Origin: an uncultured Propionibacteriaceae bacterium
GTDB lineage: Bacteria > Actinomycetota > Actinomycetes > Propionibacteriales > Propionibacteriaceae
NCBI GenBank assembly: GCA_945911015.1
Contig: CAMDZW010000023.1
Location: forward strand, 1-57,846
Direction of reading: 5' to 3'
DNA length: 57,846 nt
The notes beneath the pieces are model-generated. The model saw only the letters and a program-made list of their open reading frames with translations. It had not been told where the DNA came from and made no database searches. Shown here piece by piece: positions 46,067-55,237 of this stretch (position 1 is its first letter; the number at the start of each line of letters is the position of its first letter). Position numbers and translations under genes: made by a program.

Positions 46067-46087
46067 CCACATACACAAGGAGGACAG

Positions 46088-46957
46088 ATGTCCCTACCCA
46101 TTGAGGTCACCCACCTCGCCAAGACCTATCGCGAGCCCGTCCTGACCGGACTTGACCTCAGGATCAGCGGCGGAGTGGTCGCACTGCTGGGCGCCAACGG
46201 CGCCGGCAAGACCACGCTCGTCTCAATCCTGACCACCCTCGTGCGCCCCGACTCGGGCACGGCACGGATCTGCGGCCATGATGTCGTCAGGGACCGCGCC
46301 GCCGTACGACGTCGGATTGCAGCCACCGGTCAGGAGGCGACCCTGGACGACCTGCTGACCGGCCGCGAGAACCTGGTGATGATGGCGCGTCTCCACGGCC
46401 TGTCCGCACCTCGCGAACGAGCGGCCGAGCTGTTGGAGCAGTTCGACCTGACTGCTGCTGCGGGTCGCGTCGTCGGCACCTATTCGGGCGGAATGCGGCG
46501 CCGTCTCGACCTTGCCGCCTCCCTGCTCGCGCCCGCTGAGGTGCTCTTCCTCGACGAACCGACCACCGGACTCGACCCGATCAGTCGACGTCAGGTCTGG
46601 GAGGACGTCCGAGAACGGGCCAAGGCCGGCACCACAGTGCTGTTGACCACCCAGACCCTGGATGAGGCCGAAGCCCTGGCCGATCGGGTCGTGGTGCTGC
46701 GCCAGGGCCAGATCGTGGCCGACGGGACCGCCGCCTCACTCGCTGCTCGGGTCGGCGGGCCCCGGCTGGTGTTCTGCGATGCCGATGGGCAGGAGGTGCA
46801 CAGCATCGACACCGACGGATCGGCCGCTGCCGTGGCCAGTGCACTCCGATCGTGGACCCTGCAGCCCGGCAGCGACGACGCGCTCCGGGTGAACCTGCGC
46901 ACACCGACGTTGGACGACGCCTTCGTCGCACTGACCGGTGAGGAGGTTGCCGCATGA
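46088..46957 (+). CDS. ABC exporter ATP-binding protein (DrrA-like)
   Basis: This is a 289-residue ATPase. Walker A is GANGAGKTT (K41), the signature is YSGGMRRRLDL, and Walker B is VLFLDEPTTGLD. The C-terminal extension (DDAFVALTGEE end) is of the daunorubicin-resistance DrrA type. It pairs with the membrane protein encoded next (ATGA overlap) to form an export pump for a drug, lipid or antibiotic. AGGAGG lies 5 nt before the ATG. It is under control of the divergent TetR gene. Confidence 0.93.
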   Translation: MSLPIEVTHLAKTYREPVLTGLDLRISGGVVALLGANGAGKTTLVSILTTLVRPDSGTARICGHDVVRDRAAVRRRIAATGQEATLDDLLTGRENLVMMARLHGLSAPRERAAELLEQFDLTAAAGRVVGTYSGGMRRRLDLAASLLAPAEVLFLDEPTTGLDPISRRQVWEDVRERAKAGTTVLLTTQTLDEAEALADRVVVLRQGQIVADGTAASLAARVGGPRLVFCDADGQEVHSIDTDGSAAAVASALRSWTLQPGSDDALRVNLRTPTLDDAFVALTGEEVAA

Positions 46958-47709
46958 GCGGGGTCGGGGTCGGACGGGCCAGCTCGGTCTTCATCGGACG
47001 GAGCCTGCGTCACAGTCTCCGGGACGGGGAGGGCCTACTCATGGCGATCGCCCTGCCCGTGATCATGTTGTTGATGTTCACGTTCGTCTTCGGCGGCGCG
47101 ATCCAGGCCGAGGGATACGTCGACTTCGTGGTGCCCGGGGTGATTTTGGTCTGCGCCGGGTTCGGAGCATCATCGGTGGCAGTCTCGGTCAACCGGGACA
47201 TCACCCGCGGCGCGATGCGCCGCTTCCGGACGATGCCGATCCCGTCGGCGACGGCCCTGTCGGGGCATGTCGTGGCGAGTGTGATCCGCAACCTCGTGGC
47301 CACGGCCATCGTTGTCGCGGTCGCGATCGGCATCGGTTTTCGACCGACCACCGATCCGCTTGCCTGGCTCGGGGCGTTGCTGCTGGTGACCGGATGGATC
47401 CTGGCGATTACGACACTGTTTGCCTTCCTGGGGATGGTCAGTTCCAGCCCGGAGGCGGCCAACGGATACGGCTTCGCGCTCCTGTTCCTGCCCTACCTGT
47501 CGAGCGCCTTCGTGCCGATCGAGACCATGCCAGCAATCCTGCAGCCGATCGCCCGACATCAACCGGTCAACCCCTTGGTCGAGTCGATCCGCGGGCTGCT
47601 GGTCGGCGGGGAGGCGCCCCTGAGCGCATCGATCACCTGGTGCGTCGGGATCACGACCGTGGCGTTGGTGCTGATCGTCTGGCGCTTCGGCCGTGACCGA
47701 GACCGCTGA
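46954..47709 (+). CDS. ABC-2 type exporter membrane protein (DrrB-like)
   Basis: This 251-residue membrane protein has about six hydrophobic segments and the ABC-2 conserved region (NRDITRGAMRRFRTMPI, and FLPYLSSAFVPIETMPAILQPIARHQPVNPLVE). It is the translocation partner of the preceding ATPase, coupled to it by an ATGA overlap. The substrate is unknown. Confidence 0.92.
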   Translation: MSGVGVGRASSVFIGRSLRHSLRDGEGLLMAIALPVIMLLMFTFVFGGAIQAEGYVDFVVPGVILVCAGFGASSVAVSVNRDITRGAMRRFRTMPIPSATALSGHVVASVIRNLVATAIVVAVAIGIGFRPTTDPLAWLGALLLVTGWILAITTLFAFLGMVSSSPEAANGYGFALLFLPYLSSAFVPIETMPAILQPIARHQPVNPLVESIRGLLVGGEAPLSASITWCVGITTVALVLIVWRFGRDRDR

Positions 47710-47750
47710 TCGTCACCGGTCCGTGGGGCGCGGCTCCTACAGTGGAGGTC

Positions 47751-49478
47751 ATGGATCTCGCCGCCGTACGGAATCGTCTGACCCACCAGCCGCCGACTGT
47801 CCTGGAACTCGACCTCGGTCAAGGGGTGCTGACTGGCCCCGCGACCGGGCCGCGCGAGGCGCTCCGGGCCCTGCACACGCCACGCCTGCAGGCCATCCGT
47901 GACGGTCTGCACAAGGCTGCGACCGACGAGCAGGTGGCGGGGTTGGTGGTCCATGTGGGCGATGCACCCCTGGGTGCGGCCGATCTTGATGAGATCGCCG
48001 GACTGATCACCGCCTTCGGCGAGAAGAAGCCCACCATCGCCTGGAGCGAAACCTACGGTGAGCTCACCAGCGGTCTGATGGCGTACCGACTGGCCAGTCA
48101 CTGCCAGCAGGTGTGGATCCAACCATCGGGGATGATCAGCGCCCAGGGTGTCGCGCTGACCGCGACCCTGTTGCGCGGCACCCTGGACAAGGTCGGCCTC
48201 ACCCCCGAGTTCGGCCAACGTCATGAGTACAAGTCCGCGGCCGACCAGTACATGGCGAGCGAGGTCACTCCGGCACATCGGGAGATGCTGCAGCGGATCG
48301 CCGATTCCCTGCTCGAGGAGACCGTCGCTCGGGTGGCGACCGCACGGGGGTTGACAACCGAGGTCGTCCAGGACGCGGTGGACCGCTCGCCGCTGAATGC
48401 CCAACAGGCGCTGGAATCCGGGCTGGTCGACCGGATCGGATACCGCGACGAGGTCTACAGCTGGTTGCGGGAGAACTGGGGCCGGGTGATGGAGCCACGA
48501 CCGTGGCAGAAGCAACCCGAGGATGACGGTCCGCAGGTCCACCTGCAGTACGTGCACCGCTATGCCAAGGGGTTGCCCAGCGTGCTGACCGGGCGGGGAC
48601 GTCCGAGCATCGCGGTGGTCAACGTCACTGGCGGGATCGTCGGTGGCACCGGCAGGCGGTCGCCGCTGTCCGGCCCGACGGCCGGCTCCGACACCGTGTC
48701 GGCACAACTGCGGGCCGTTGCCCGGGAGGACTCGACCAAGGCCGTGGTCCTGCGGGTCGATTCACCCGGCGGCTCCTATGTCGCCTCCGACACCATCCGC
48801 CGCGAGGTGATCCGCCTCAAGGAGGACGGGATCGCCGTGGTCGCGTCGATGGGGGCCGTGGCCGCCTCCGGTGGCTACTTCGTGTCGATGGCGGCAGACG
48901 AGATCATCACCACGCCATCCACGCTGACCGGCTCGATCGGTGTCCTGGCTGGAAAGCTGGTGACCAGCGGGCTGACCAACAAGCTCGGGCTGGTCCGCGA
49001 GACCATGGCAGCCGGTGAGAATGCGACCATGTTCAGCGACCTCACCCCGTTCACCGAGAGGCACTGGGAGATCCTCAACGGCTGGCTGGACGAGGTCTAC
49101 GCCGATTTCACCGCCAAAGCAGCTGCCGATCGCGGGCTCGATCTCGCCAAGCTCGAACCGCTGGCCCGCGGTCGGGTCTGGACTGGCGCCGATGCCGTAC
49201 GGCACCAGCTCGCCGACCAGCTCGGCGGCATCGACCTCGCCCTGGACCGGGCCTGCGCCCTGGCCGGACTGGAGCGGGATGAGGTGTCGGTCAGGCCGGC
49301 GGCCAGCGGTGGCTGGTTGGCCCGGTTCCGTCCGGCCGAGTCCTCGGAGAGCCACCGGACCGAGTCACGGCTCGATCTGCCGAGTGGGGCCGAGGGCCTG
49401 TGGCATCGACTGATGGAGGCCAGCGGCCTGGCCCCGGCCGGGGTGTTGGCCCTGCCCTGGCGTTTCACGATCGGCTGA
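47751..49478 (+). CDS. sppA: Signal peptide peptidase SppA (67-kDa type)
   Basis: This is a 575-residue S49 serine protease with two homologous halves. The catalytic lysine is K161 (EYKSAADQ) in the first half and the nucleophile is S373 (VAASGGYF) in the second, the same Lys/Ser arrangement as E. coli SppA. Unlike the E. coli enzyme, no N-terminal membrane helix is visible (MDLAAVRNRLTHQPPTVLELDL), so it may be cytoplasmic or peripheral. TACAGT (47738-47743) ends 7 nt before the ATG, and GGAGG also falls in that interval. Confidence 0.92.
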   Translation: MDLAAVRNRLTHQPPTVLELDLGQGVLTGPATGPREALRALHTPRLQAIRDGLHKAATDEQVAGLVVHVGDAPLGAADLDEIAGLITAFGEKKPTIAWSETYGELTSGLMAYRLASHCQQVWIQPSGMISAQGVALTATLLRGTLDKVGLTPEFGQRHEYKSAADQYMASEVTPAHREMLQRIADSLLEETVARVATARGLTTEVVQDAVDRSPLNAQQALESGLVDRIGYRDEVYSWLRENWGRVMEPRPWQKQPEDDGPQVHLQYVHRYAKGLPSVLTGRGRPSIAVVNVTGGIVGGTGRRSPLSGPTAGSDTVSAQLRAVAREDSTKAVVLRVDSPGGSYVASDTIRREVIRLKEDGIAVVASMGAVAASGGYFVSMAADEIITTPSTLTGSIGVLAGKLVTSGLTNKLGLVRETMAAGENATMFSDLTPFTERHWEILNGWLDEVYADFTAKAAADRGLDLAKLEPLARGRVWTGADAVRHQLADQLGGIDLALDRACALAGLERDEVSVRPAASGGWLARFRPAESSESHRTESRLDLPSGAEGLWHRLMEASGLAPAGVLALPWRFTIG

Positions 49479-49489
49479 GCGCGCTTGAC

Positions 49490-49503
49490 CTCCGCGCGCG
49501 GAG
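49490..49503. terminator. Possible terminator: 14-bp G+C-rich palindrome after sppA
   Basis: CTCCGCG-CGCGGAG is a perfect palindrome 12 bases after the sppA stop. An alternative fold pairs GCGCGC just after the stop with the GCGCGC inside it. Weak call: the loop would be very small in the first fold. Confidence 0.35.
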
Positions 49504-49512
49504 ACCATAACG

Positions 49513-49526
49513 TCCAATTGTTTGGA
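49513..49526. promoter_or_regulatory. Operator-like inverted repeat TCCAA-TTGT-TTGGA before the sugar-oxidation operon
   Basis: It lies in an unusually A+T-rich 40-base stretch, 41 bases before the first start codon (GTG 49567). This is a natural place for a promoter and repressor site; the regulator is not encoded next to it. Confidence 0.5.
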
Positions 49527-49566
49527 TTTTACCCCTAATTTGTTTGCCCTGAGTCGTGGAGGTCTC

Positions 49567-50592
49567 GTGCAGCAGGTCGTCATCCGTCCCGGGATCGGTG
49601 TCAGCGTCATCGATGCCCCTGAGCCGCAGGCAGGTCCCCGCGATGTCGTCATCGACGTCCACCACAGCTACATCAGCGCTGGCACCGAACTGGTGTCGGT
49701 GCGGGGAGCTCGCGGACGCGAGCCGAGTGAGCAGACGATCCCGACCGGCTACAGCCAGTCCGGGGTCGTGGCCGCGGTGGGAGATCAGGTCACCCGGATC
49801 CGACCCGGCGACCGGGTGGCCGCGATCGGCCAGGGCGCCTTCCATGCCAACCGGACGGTCGTGGCGCAGAACCTGGTGGTCCCGGTGCCTGACGAAGTCG
49901 ACCTGGTCCAGGCAGCAACCGCCGCCATGTTCTGCTTCGCCATCGAGGCGGTCCACAAGTCACGGGTGAAGCTCGGGCAGAAGGTCGTCGTCTTCGGCGC
50001 CGGGATGATGGGTCAGTATGCGGCACGGCTCTATGCCCTCTCCGGGGCAGATGTCGCGGTGCTCGACGGCCTGGACATGCGACGCGAAGCGTTGCCCAGC
50101 ACCGTCCTGGCCCTGCCCCTGGACGACACCGGCTGGACCGAGCTGGCGACCTGGGCCACACCGTACGGGGTGGAACATGTCTGCGTGGCCTTCGGCGGTG
50201 ACGCCACCGAGTCCGTACAGCGGATCAAACCGTTGATGGTGACCGCTCCCGACGGTGTACCGCACGGACGGATCGTCTTCCCCGGTGGTGCACAGATCCA
50301 GCTGATGATGGCCTCGGCGATGGGCAACATCGAGCTGCTGTCCTCGGCCAAGGCCGGTCCCGGATATCGCGATGCCGAGTGGGAGGCCGGGTCCGACTAC
50401 CCCAATGCCCATGTCGACCACACGGCACGGCGCAATGTCGAGACCATGCTGTGGCTGTTGGAGTCCGGGCGTCTGGACCTGACCGGACTGGTCTCCCACA
50501 CCTATGACCTGGCCGATGCTGTGCAGGCCTATGCGGACCTGGAGGAACGTCCCGACGAAATCCTGTCCGCCGTGCTGAATCATCCGCGATGA
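49567..50592 (+). CDS. Medium-chain dehydrogenase/reductase without zinc-site cysteines
   Basis: This is a 341-residue MDR protein. The Rossmann loop is FGAGMMGQYAARLYALSGA; the usual catalytic zinc residues (C and GHE) are replaced by SAGTELVSVRG and TGYSQSGVV, as in the zinc-free sugar-acid and bi-domain oxidoreductase branch. The GTG at 49567 is chosen because GGAGG lies 4-5 nt upstream. It is translationally coupled to the next gene (ATGA). Together with the enolase-superfamily and Gfo/Idh genes it is likely to oxidise a sugar, inositol or sugar acid; the substrate cannot be named. Confidence 0.8.
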   Translation: MQQVVIRPGIGVSVIDAPEPQAGPRDVVIDVHHSYISAGTELVSVRGARGREPSEQTIPTGYSQSGVVAAVGDQVTRIRPGDRVAAIGQGAFHANRTVVAQNLVVPVPDEVDLVQAATAAMFCFAIEAVHKSRVKLGQKVVVFGAGMMGQYAARLYALSGADVAVLDGLDMRREALPSTVLALPLDDTGWTELATWATPYGVEHVCVAFGGDATESVQRIKPLMVTAPDGVPHGRIVFPGGAQIQLMMASAMGNIELLSSAKAGPGYRDAEWEAGSDYPNAHVDHTARRNVETMLWLLESGRLDLTGLVSHTYDLADAVQAYADLEERPDEILSAVLNHPR

Positions 50593-51839
50593 GGGTCCAT
50601 GTCCTCGATGCCGAGGCGAGCATCACTGACCATCTGATGGAGCACCCCATGGTGCTCAGCAGCGGCACCATCACCCACCTGCCCGAGTTGACCGTACGGT
50701 TGCGCGTGACCGACGGTTCGGTGGTCAGCGAAGGAATCGGCGCGGTCAACCTGAGCGCGATCTGGGCCTGGCCTGACCCCGATGTGCGGTTCGAGCACAA
50801 GGATGCCGTGATGCGCTCCTATGGTGAGCGCGTCGCCGCATCAGCAGCAGAACGGACCGGAGCACCGGCCCATCCGCTGGAACTGGGCCTGCGACTGCAC
50901 GACACCGTGCTGGCCGACAGTGACGACCACGGTCCGGCCCTGGCACGCTCGGTCTGTGCCAGCGCGGTCGACGCAGCGCTCCATGATGCTGCGGGACGGC
51001 TGGCCGGCGTCTCGGCCTTTTCCTTGTACGACGAGGATGTCGCCGTCCCCGGCGTCGACGACCAGTTCACCGACGGGGTCATTGCGGCCGTCCGGGACGT
51101 CCTGCGCCCGCCGGCGGAGTCGTTGGCCGGTTGGTGGGCCTATGCGCCCGGTGACGACCTGTCCCTGCTCGAGCAGGCAGTGCGCCGCCACGGGATGGGT
51201 CGGTTCAAGATCAAGTTGAGCGGTGCCGATCCGGCGGCCGATGCCGTACGGGTCCACCAGGCCTGGACCCGTGCCGGTGAGCTGGTCAGATCACCGGTGC
51301 TGTCGATCGACACCAACGAGGGCAGCCCTTCAGTGGCAGCTGTGGCCGACTTCCTGGCGGCCCTGGCATCACTCGACCCCGCAGCGGTCACCGCGATCTC
51401 ACACCTGGAACAGCCGACACCACGGGACTCGCTCGCGGTCCACGACTGGCACGACGTCGCCGACCGGGTGCCGGTCCTGCTCGACGAGGGGCTGACAAGC
51501 CTGGCTGACCTCCCGGTCGCGGCCGAGAAGGGGTGGAGCGGCCTGGCCCTGAAGACCTGCAAGGGCCACAGCTTCGTGCTCGCCGCCGCTGCCTGGGCCA
51601 AACAGCACCAGATGTCGCTGTCGGTCCAGGACCTGACCAACATCGGACGCTCGGCGATCCACTCCTGGCTGTTCGCCGCCCATCTGGACGGGGTCGACAG
51701 TGTCGAGCTGAACTCGCCGCAGTACCTGCCCCGCGCCAACGAGCCATGGCTCCCACGGCTGGCCTCGCTGTTCGCGATCCGAGACGGCCACCACCGCTTG
51801 GCGCACCGGGATCTGATGGGACTCGGGAGCGACATGTGA
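50589..51839 (+). CDS. Enolase-superfamily protein (mandelate racemase/muconate lactonizing type)
   Basis: This 416-residue protein has the alpha/beta-barrel motifs of the superfamily: FKIKLSG (Lys-x-Lys), SIDTNEG (first metal Asp), SHLEQPTP (Glu), LLDEGL and LKTCKGHS (second Lys). These enzymes remove an alpha-proton from a carboxylate and often dehydrate sugar acids. The mixture of residues is nearer muconate lactonizing enzyme than mandelate racemase. It is placed between two oxidoreductases in one operon; the start overlaps the preceding stop and the next gene begins 19 bases after its end. Confidence 0.82.
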   Translation: MRVHVLDAEASITDHLMEHPMVLSSGTITHLPELTVRLRVTDGSVVSEGIGAVNLSAIWAWPDPDVRFEHKDAVMRSYGERVAASAAERTGAPAHPLELGLRLHDTVLADSDDHGPALARSVCASAVDAALHDAAGRLAGVSAFSLYDEDVAVPGVDDQFTDGVIAAVRDVLRPPAESLAGWWAYAPGDDLSLLEQAVRRHGMGRFKIKLSGADPAADAVRVHQAWTRAGELVRSPVLSIDTNEGSPSVAAVADFLAALASLDPAAVTAISHLEQPTPRDSLAVHDWHDVADRVPVLLDEGLTSLADLPVAAEKGWSGLALKTCKGHSFVLAAAAWAKQHQMSLSVQDLTNIGRSAIHSWLFAAHLDGVDSVELNSPQYLPRANEPWLPRLASLFAIRDGHHRLAHRDLMGLGSDM

Positions 51840-51858
51840 AAAATCAAGGGAGACGGTC

Positions 51859-52830
51859 ATGCTGGGCATCGGAGTCATCGGCTGCGGCAAACTGGGCTCG
51901 GCCCACGCAGCAGCGCTGGCCGGCCTCGACGACGCCGAGCTGCGCGGGCTGAGCGATCCCTCCATCTCCGCCGCCGAGAATCTGCGGGACCGGATCGGAA
52001 TCGATGCCGCCGTGCATCCCGAACCCGAAGCGCTGTTGGCCCGCGATGACATCGATGCGGTGTGGATCGCCACCCCCAACGACTCCCATCTGCCACTGAC
52101 CCTGGCGGCACTGTCGGCAGGGAAACATGTCTTCGTGGAGAAGCCGCTGGCCCGTACCTCCGCCGAGTGTGCCGATCTGGTGGCCGCAGCCCGGGCCAGT
52201 GATCGGCTGGTGATGGTGGGGTACAAGCTTCGCTTCTTCTCCCTGGTGCAACGAGCGAAGGAGATCGTGCCGGAACCGATCTCGGTCCAGGTGCAGGTCC
52301 TCGACAACCGGTGGCCTGACGGCAGCTGGGTCAACGATCCGGCGATCGGCGGCGGCAACATCGTCTCCCAGGGCTGCCACGGCACGGACCTGGCCCGACA
52401 TCTGATCGGCTCGGACCCCCTCGAGGTGTACGGGGTCGGTGGCCAGTTCTACTCCGACCGGGTGCCGACGAATCTGTCCGCGATCTACCGATTTGCTGGC
52501 GATGTCGCGGCGACGGTGACGATCGGAGACAGCGACACTCCCCCGGCGACGTCGAAGTTCTTTGCCCAGATGGTCGGCGACGGAGTCTCGGTGAGCCTGA
52601 CCAACCGACTCACCACGCTCACCGTCCATCGGGCCGGTGAACCGACCGAGGTGATCGAGGGAACCGAGGTCGAGTGGGCGATCGAGGACCGCGCCTTCAT
52701 CGATGCCATCGCCGACGCTCAGGTGTCCCCGATCTCGGCGCTCGACGGCTGGTGGGCAACCGCGATGGCCGAGGAGGGCATCCAGTCGGCCCGTGACCAG
52801 GCACCGGTGCGATTCACTGTGCCTGTCTGA
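51859..52830 (+). CDS. Gfo/Idh/MocA-family oxidoreductase
   Basis: This is a 323-residue NAD(P)-dependent sugar dehydrogenase. The N-terminal Rossmann fold opens IGVIGCGKLGSAHA, EKPLA is the conserved active-site motif, and GGGNIVSQGCHGTDLARHL supplies the catalytic His region. GGGAGA precedes the ATG. It is the last gene of the three-gene oxidation operon. Its 3' end overlaps the convergent GH65 gene by 17 bases, so the two transcripts must read into each other. Confidence 0.88.
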   Translation: MLGIGVIGCGKLGSAHAAALAGLDDAELRGLSDPSISAAENLRDRIGIDAAVHPEPEALLARDDIDAVWIATPNDSHLPLTLAALSAGKHVFVEKPLARTSAECADLVAAARASDRLVMVGYKLRFFSLVQRAKEIVPEPISVQVQVLDNRWPDGSWVNDPAIGGGNIVSQGCHGTDLARHLIGSDPLEVYGVGGQFYSDRVPTNLSAIYRFAGDVAATVTIGDSDTPPATSKFFAQMVGDGVSVSLTNRLTTLTVHRAGEPTEVIEGTEVEWAIEDRAFIDAIADAQVSPISALDGWWATAMAEEGIQSARDQAPVRFTVPV

Positions 52831-55237
52831 CCACCGGAACATTGCCGAGCCGGCCGGGAAGCCGGTCGCCCTGATGGTCCAGCGCCACCGTACGGGTCTG
52901 TCCACCGGCAACGTCGACCTCGGACTCCCTCACCCACACACGGATCACATCATCGCCATGGTTGGTGAAGGCGATGCTGTCCTGGTCCAGGGTGACGGCC
53001 AGCGTCTGCCCACTGAGCTGCAACCGGAACCTGATCCCGGCCCAGTCGACCGGGAGCCGCGGGTCGAAGGTCATGGTCCCGTGGTGGTCGCGGAGCCCGG
53101 CGAACCCGTACACGATGGTGGCCCACAGTCCGCCCGTCGAGGCGACGTGGACGCCGTCCACGGTGTTGCGGTGCAGATCGGCCAGGTCGACGTACAGGGC
53201 GTGATGGAAGTAGTCGAGGGCCATCTCGTGGTAGCCGACCTCGGAGGCGACAATCGACTGCACCACCGCGGACAGGGTCGAGTCGCCGGTGGTGATCGGG
53301 TCGTAGTACTCGAAGTCGGCCCGCTTCTCCTCCATGGTGAACTGGTCCCCCTGCAGGAACAAGGCCATGCACACATCGGCCTGCTTGATCACTTGGAAGC
53401 GATAGATGACCAACGGATGGTAGTGCAGCAGGAGAGGTCGCTTCTCCGGCGGCGTCTCGGACAGGTCCCACACCTCACGGTCCAGGAAGTGCTCGTCCTG
53501 GGGATGGATGCCGAGGGACTCGTCGAAGGGGATGTACATCGCCAGCGCGGCCCGTTCCCAGCCGGCCACCTCGTCGTCAGTGAGGCCGAGTTGTGTGACC
53601 AGACCGGCATGGGCCTGGGGCTCGGTGAGCTCGAGGCGTCGCACGGTCTGGGCCGCCTTGGCCAGGTTGTACCGGGCCATCACATTGGTGAACAGGTTGT
53701 TGTTGACCACCGCGGTGTATTCATCGGGACCGGTCACGCCGTGGATCTCGAAACGCCGACCGCCGTTGTGACGCCAGAATCCGAGATCGGCCCACATCCG
53801 TGCGGTCTCCACCAAGATCTCGGCACCTTCCTTCAGCAGGAAGGCGTCGTCACCGGAGGCCTCGACATAACGACACAGCGCAAAGGCGATGTCGGCATCG
53901 ATGTGGTACTGCGCCGTCCCGGCGGCATAGTAGGCGCTGGCCTCTTCGCCGTTGATCGTCCGCCAAGGGAACAGCGCACCCTCCTGAGCCATCTCCCGGG
54001 CGCGGCGCCGGGCATCGTCGAGGAGCTGGTAGCGGAAACGCAGGGCATTGCGGGCCGTGTCGGGGCTGGTGTAGGTGAGGAAGGGCAGCACATAGATCTC
54101 GGTGTCCCAGAAGTAGTGGCCCTCATAACCACTACCGGTCACCCCCTTGGCGGGGATGCCGGACTGCTCGGCCCGGGCCGAGGCCTGCAGGACCTGGAAC
54201 AGATTCCACCGCACAGCCTGCTGCAGGGCGGGCTGGCCGACCATCTCGACATCGGCCCGCGACCAGAAGTCATCGAGGAACTTCCGTTGTCTGGCAGCGA
54301 TCTCGTCGACCCCCAAGGCCTTGACCCGGTCCAGGGTGCGCACACACCGATCGGCAAGTTCGGGGACCGGGACACCTTTGGAGGTGTGGTAGGCGACACT
54401 CTTGGTGAGCCGGATGGTCTGTCCGGGTCGGGCATCCAACCGGGCCACCCATTTCGCGGAGTCCTTGCCGGTGGTGGCATTGATCTCGGCGTGCCCCTCG
54501 AAGTCGAGGTCATGGTCGACCCCGACCGCCAAGGTCATCCGCGACTGCATGGTGCGATGTCCGAGCAACATCCGACGGCCGGGTCCGACCCGATGGATGA
54601 TCGGTTCGAGCACCCGGGAGGTGAATCGACTGGCCTTGCGAGGATCAAATCCCTCGCCCATGGCGTCGGCACGCACATGGTATTCGTCACTGCCGTCCTG
54701 CCGGTTCAGGACCTGCGAGGAGATCACGACCGGCGCTTCGGCATCGAGCAGGGTGATCTCCATCGACAAGATGGCGACATGCCTCTCGGTGAAGGAAACC
54801 ATGCGACGGCTGGAGACCTTGACCCGTTTGCCCGACGGGGTCCGCCAGACCAGGTCGCGGGTGAGCTGGCCGGTGTCGAACCGCAACGACCGCTCGTACG
54901 AGATGAGGTCGGCCTCGTTGATGAGCAGCGGCTCGTCATCGACGTAGAGCTTCATCACCGAGCTGTCAGGGGCGAGAACAATGGTCTGGCCGGTCTTGGC
55001 GAAACCGTAGGCCTCCTCGGCATGACGGATGTGCCAGGTCTCGTGGAAGCCGTTGATGAAGGTGCCGTGGGTGTGGGTCTCGCGGCCCTCGGCAGGTGTG
55101 CCCCGCATCCCGAGATATCCGTTGCCCACAGAGAAATTCGTCTCGGTCACGCCCATGTCGTCGCGGCTGGGCCGCAACTCGGTCCAGCTCCAGTCGCGGA
55201 CCGGGAAGCGGGTGCGATCAATCGGATCGGTGATCAC
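52814..55237 (-). CDS. Glycoside hydrolase family 65 disaccharide phosphorylase
   Basis: This 807-residue enzyme of the GH65 family (maltose, trehalose, kojibiose or nigerose phosphorylase) cleaves an alpha-glucosyl disaccharide with phosphate to give beta-glucose 1-phosphate plus glucose. The N-terminal domain (GNGYLGMRGTPAEG), the catalytic barrel with HYFWDTEIYVLPFL, and the general acid E506 in GVTGPDEY are present, as is the C-terminal phosphate-binding part. The ATG at 55237 overlaps the stop of the beta-phosphoglucomutase gene, so the two are coupled and make a complete route from disaccharide to glucose 6-phosphate. Which disaccharide is used cannot be decided from sequence alone. Confidence 0.92.
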   Translation of the reverse strand: MITDPIDRTRFPVRDWSWTELRPSRDDMGVTETNFSVGNGYLGMRGTPAEGRETHTHGTFINGFHETWHIRHAEEAYGFAKTGQTIVLAPDSSVMKLYVDDEPLLINEADLISYERSLRFDTGQLTRDLVWRTPSGKRVKVSSRRMVSFTERHVAILSMEITLLDAEAPVVISSQVLNRQDGSDEYHVRADAMGEGFDPRKASRFTSRVLEPIIHRVGPGRRMLLGHRTMQSRMTLAVGVDHDLDFEGHAEINATTGKDSAKWVARLDARPGQTIRLTKSVAYHTSKGVPVPELADRCVRTLDRVKALGVDEIAARQRKFLDDFWSRADVEMVGQPALQQAVRWNLFQVLQASARAEQSGIPAKGVTGSGYEGHYFWDTEIYVLPFLTYTSPDTARNALRFRYQLLDDARRRAREMAQEGALFPWRTINGEEASAYYAAGTAQYHIDADIAFALCRYVEASGDDAFLLKEGAEILVETARMWADLGFWRHNGGRRFEIHGVTGPDEYTAVVNNNLFTNVMARYNLAKAAQTVRRLELTEPQAHAGLVTQLGLTDDEVAGWERAALAMYIPFDESLGIHPQDEHFLDREVWDLSETPPEKRPLLLHYHPLVIYRFQVIKQADVCMALFLQGDQFTMEEKRADFEYYDPITTGDSTLSAVVQSIVASEVGYHEMALDYFHHALYVDLADLHRNTVDGVHVASTGGLWATIVYGFAGLRDHHGTMTFDPRLPVDWAGIRFRLQLSGQTLAVTLDQDSIAFTNHGDDVIRVWVRESEVDVAGGQTRTVALDHQGDRLPGRLGNVPVVRQAQ

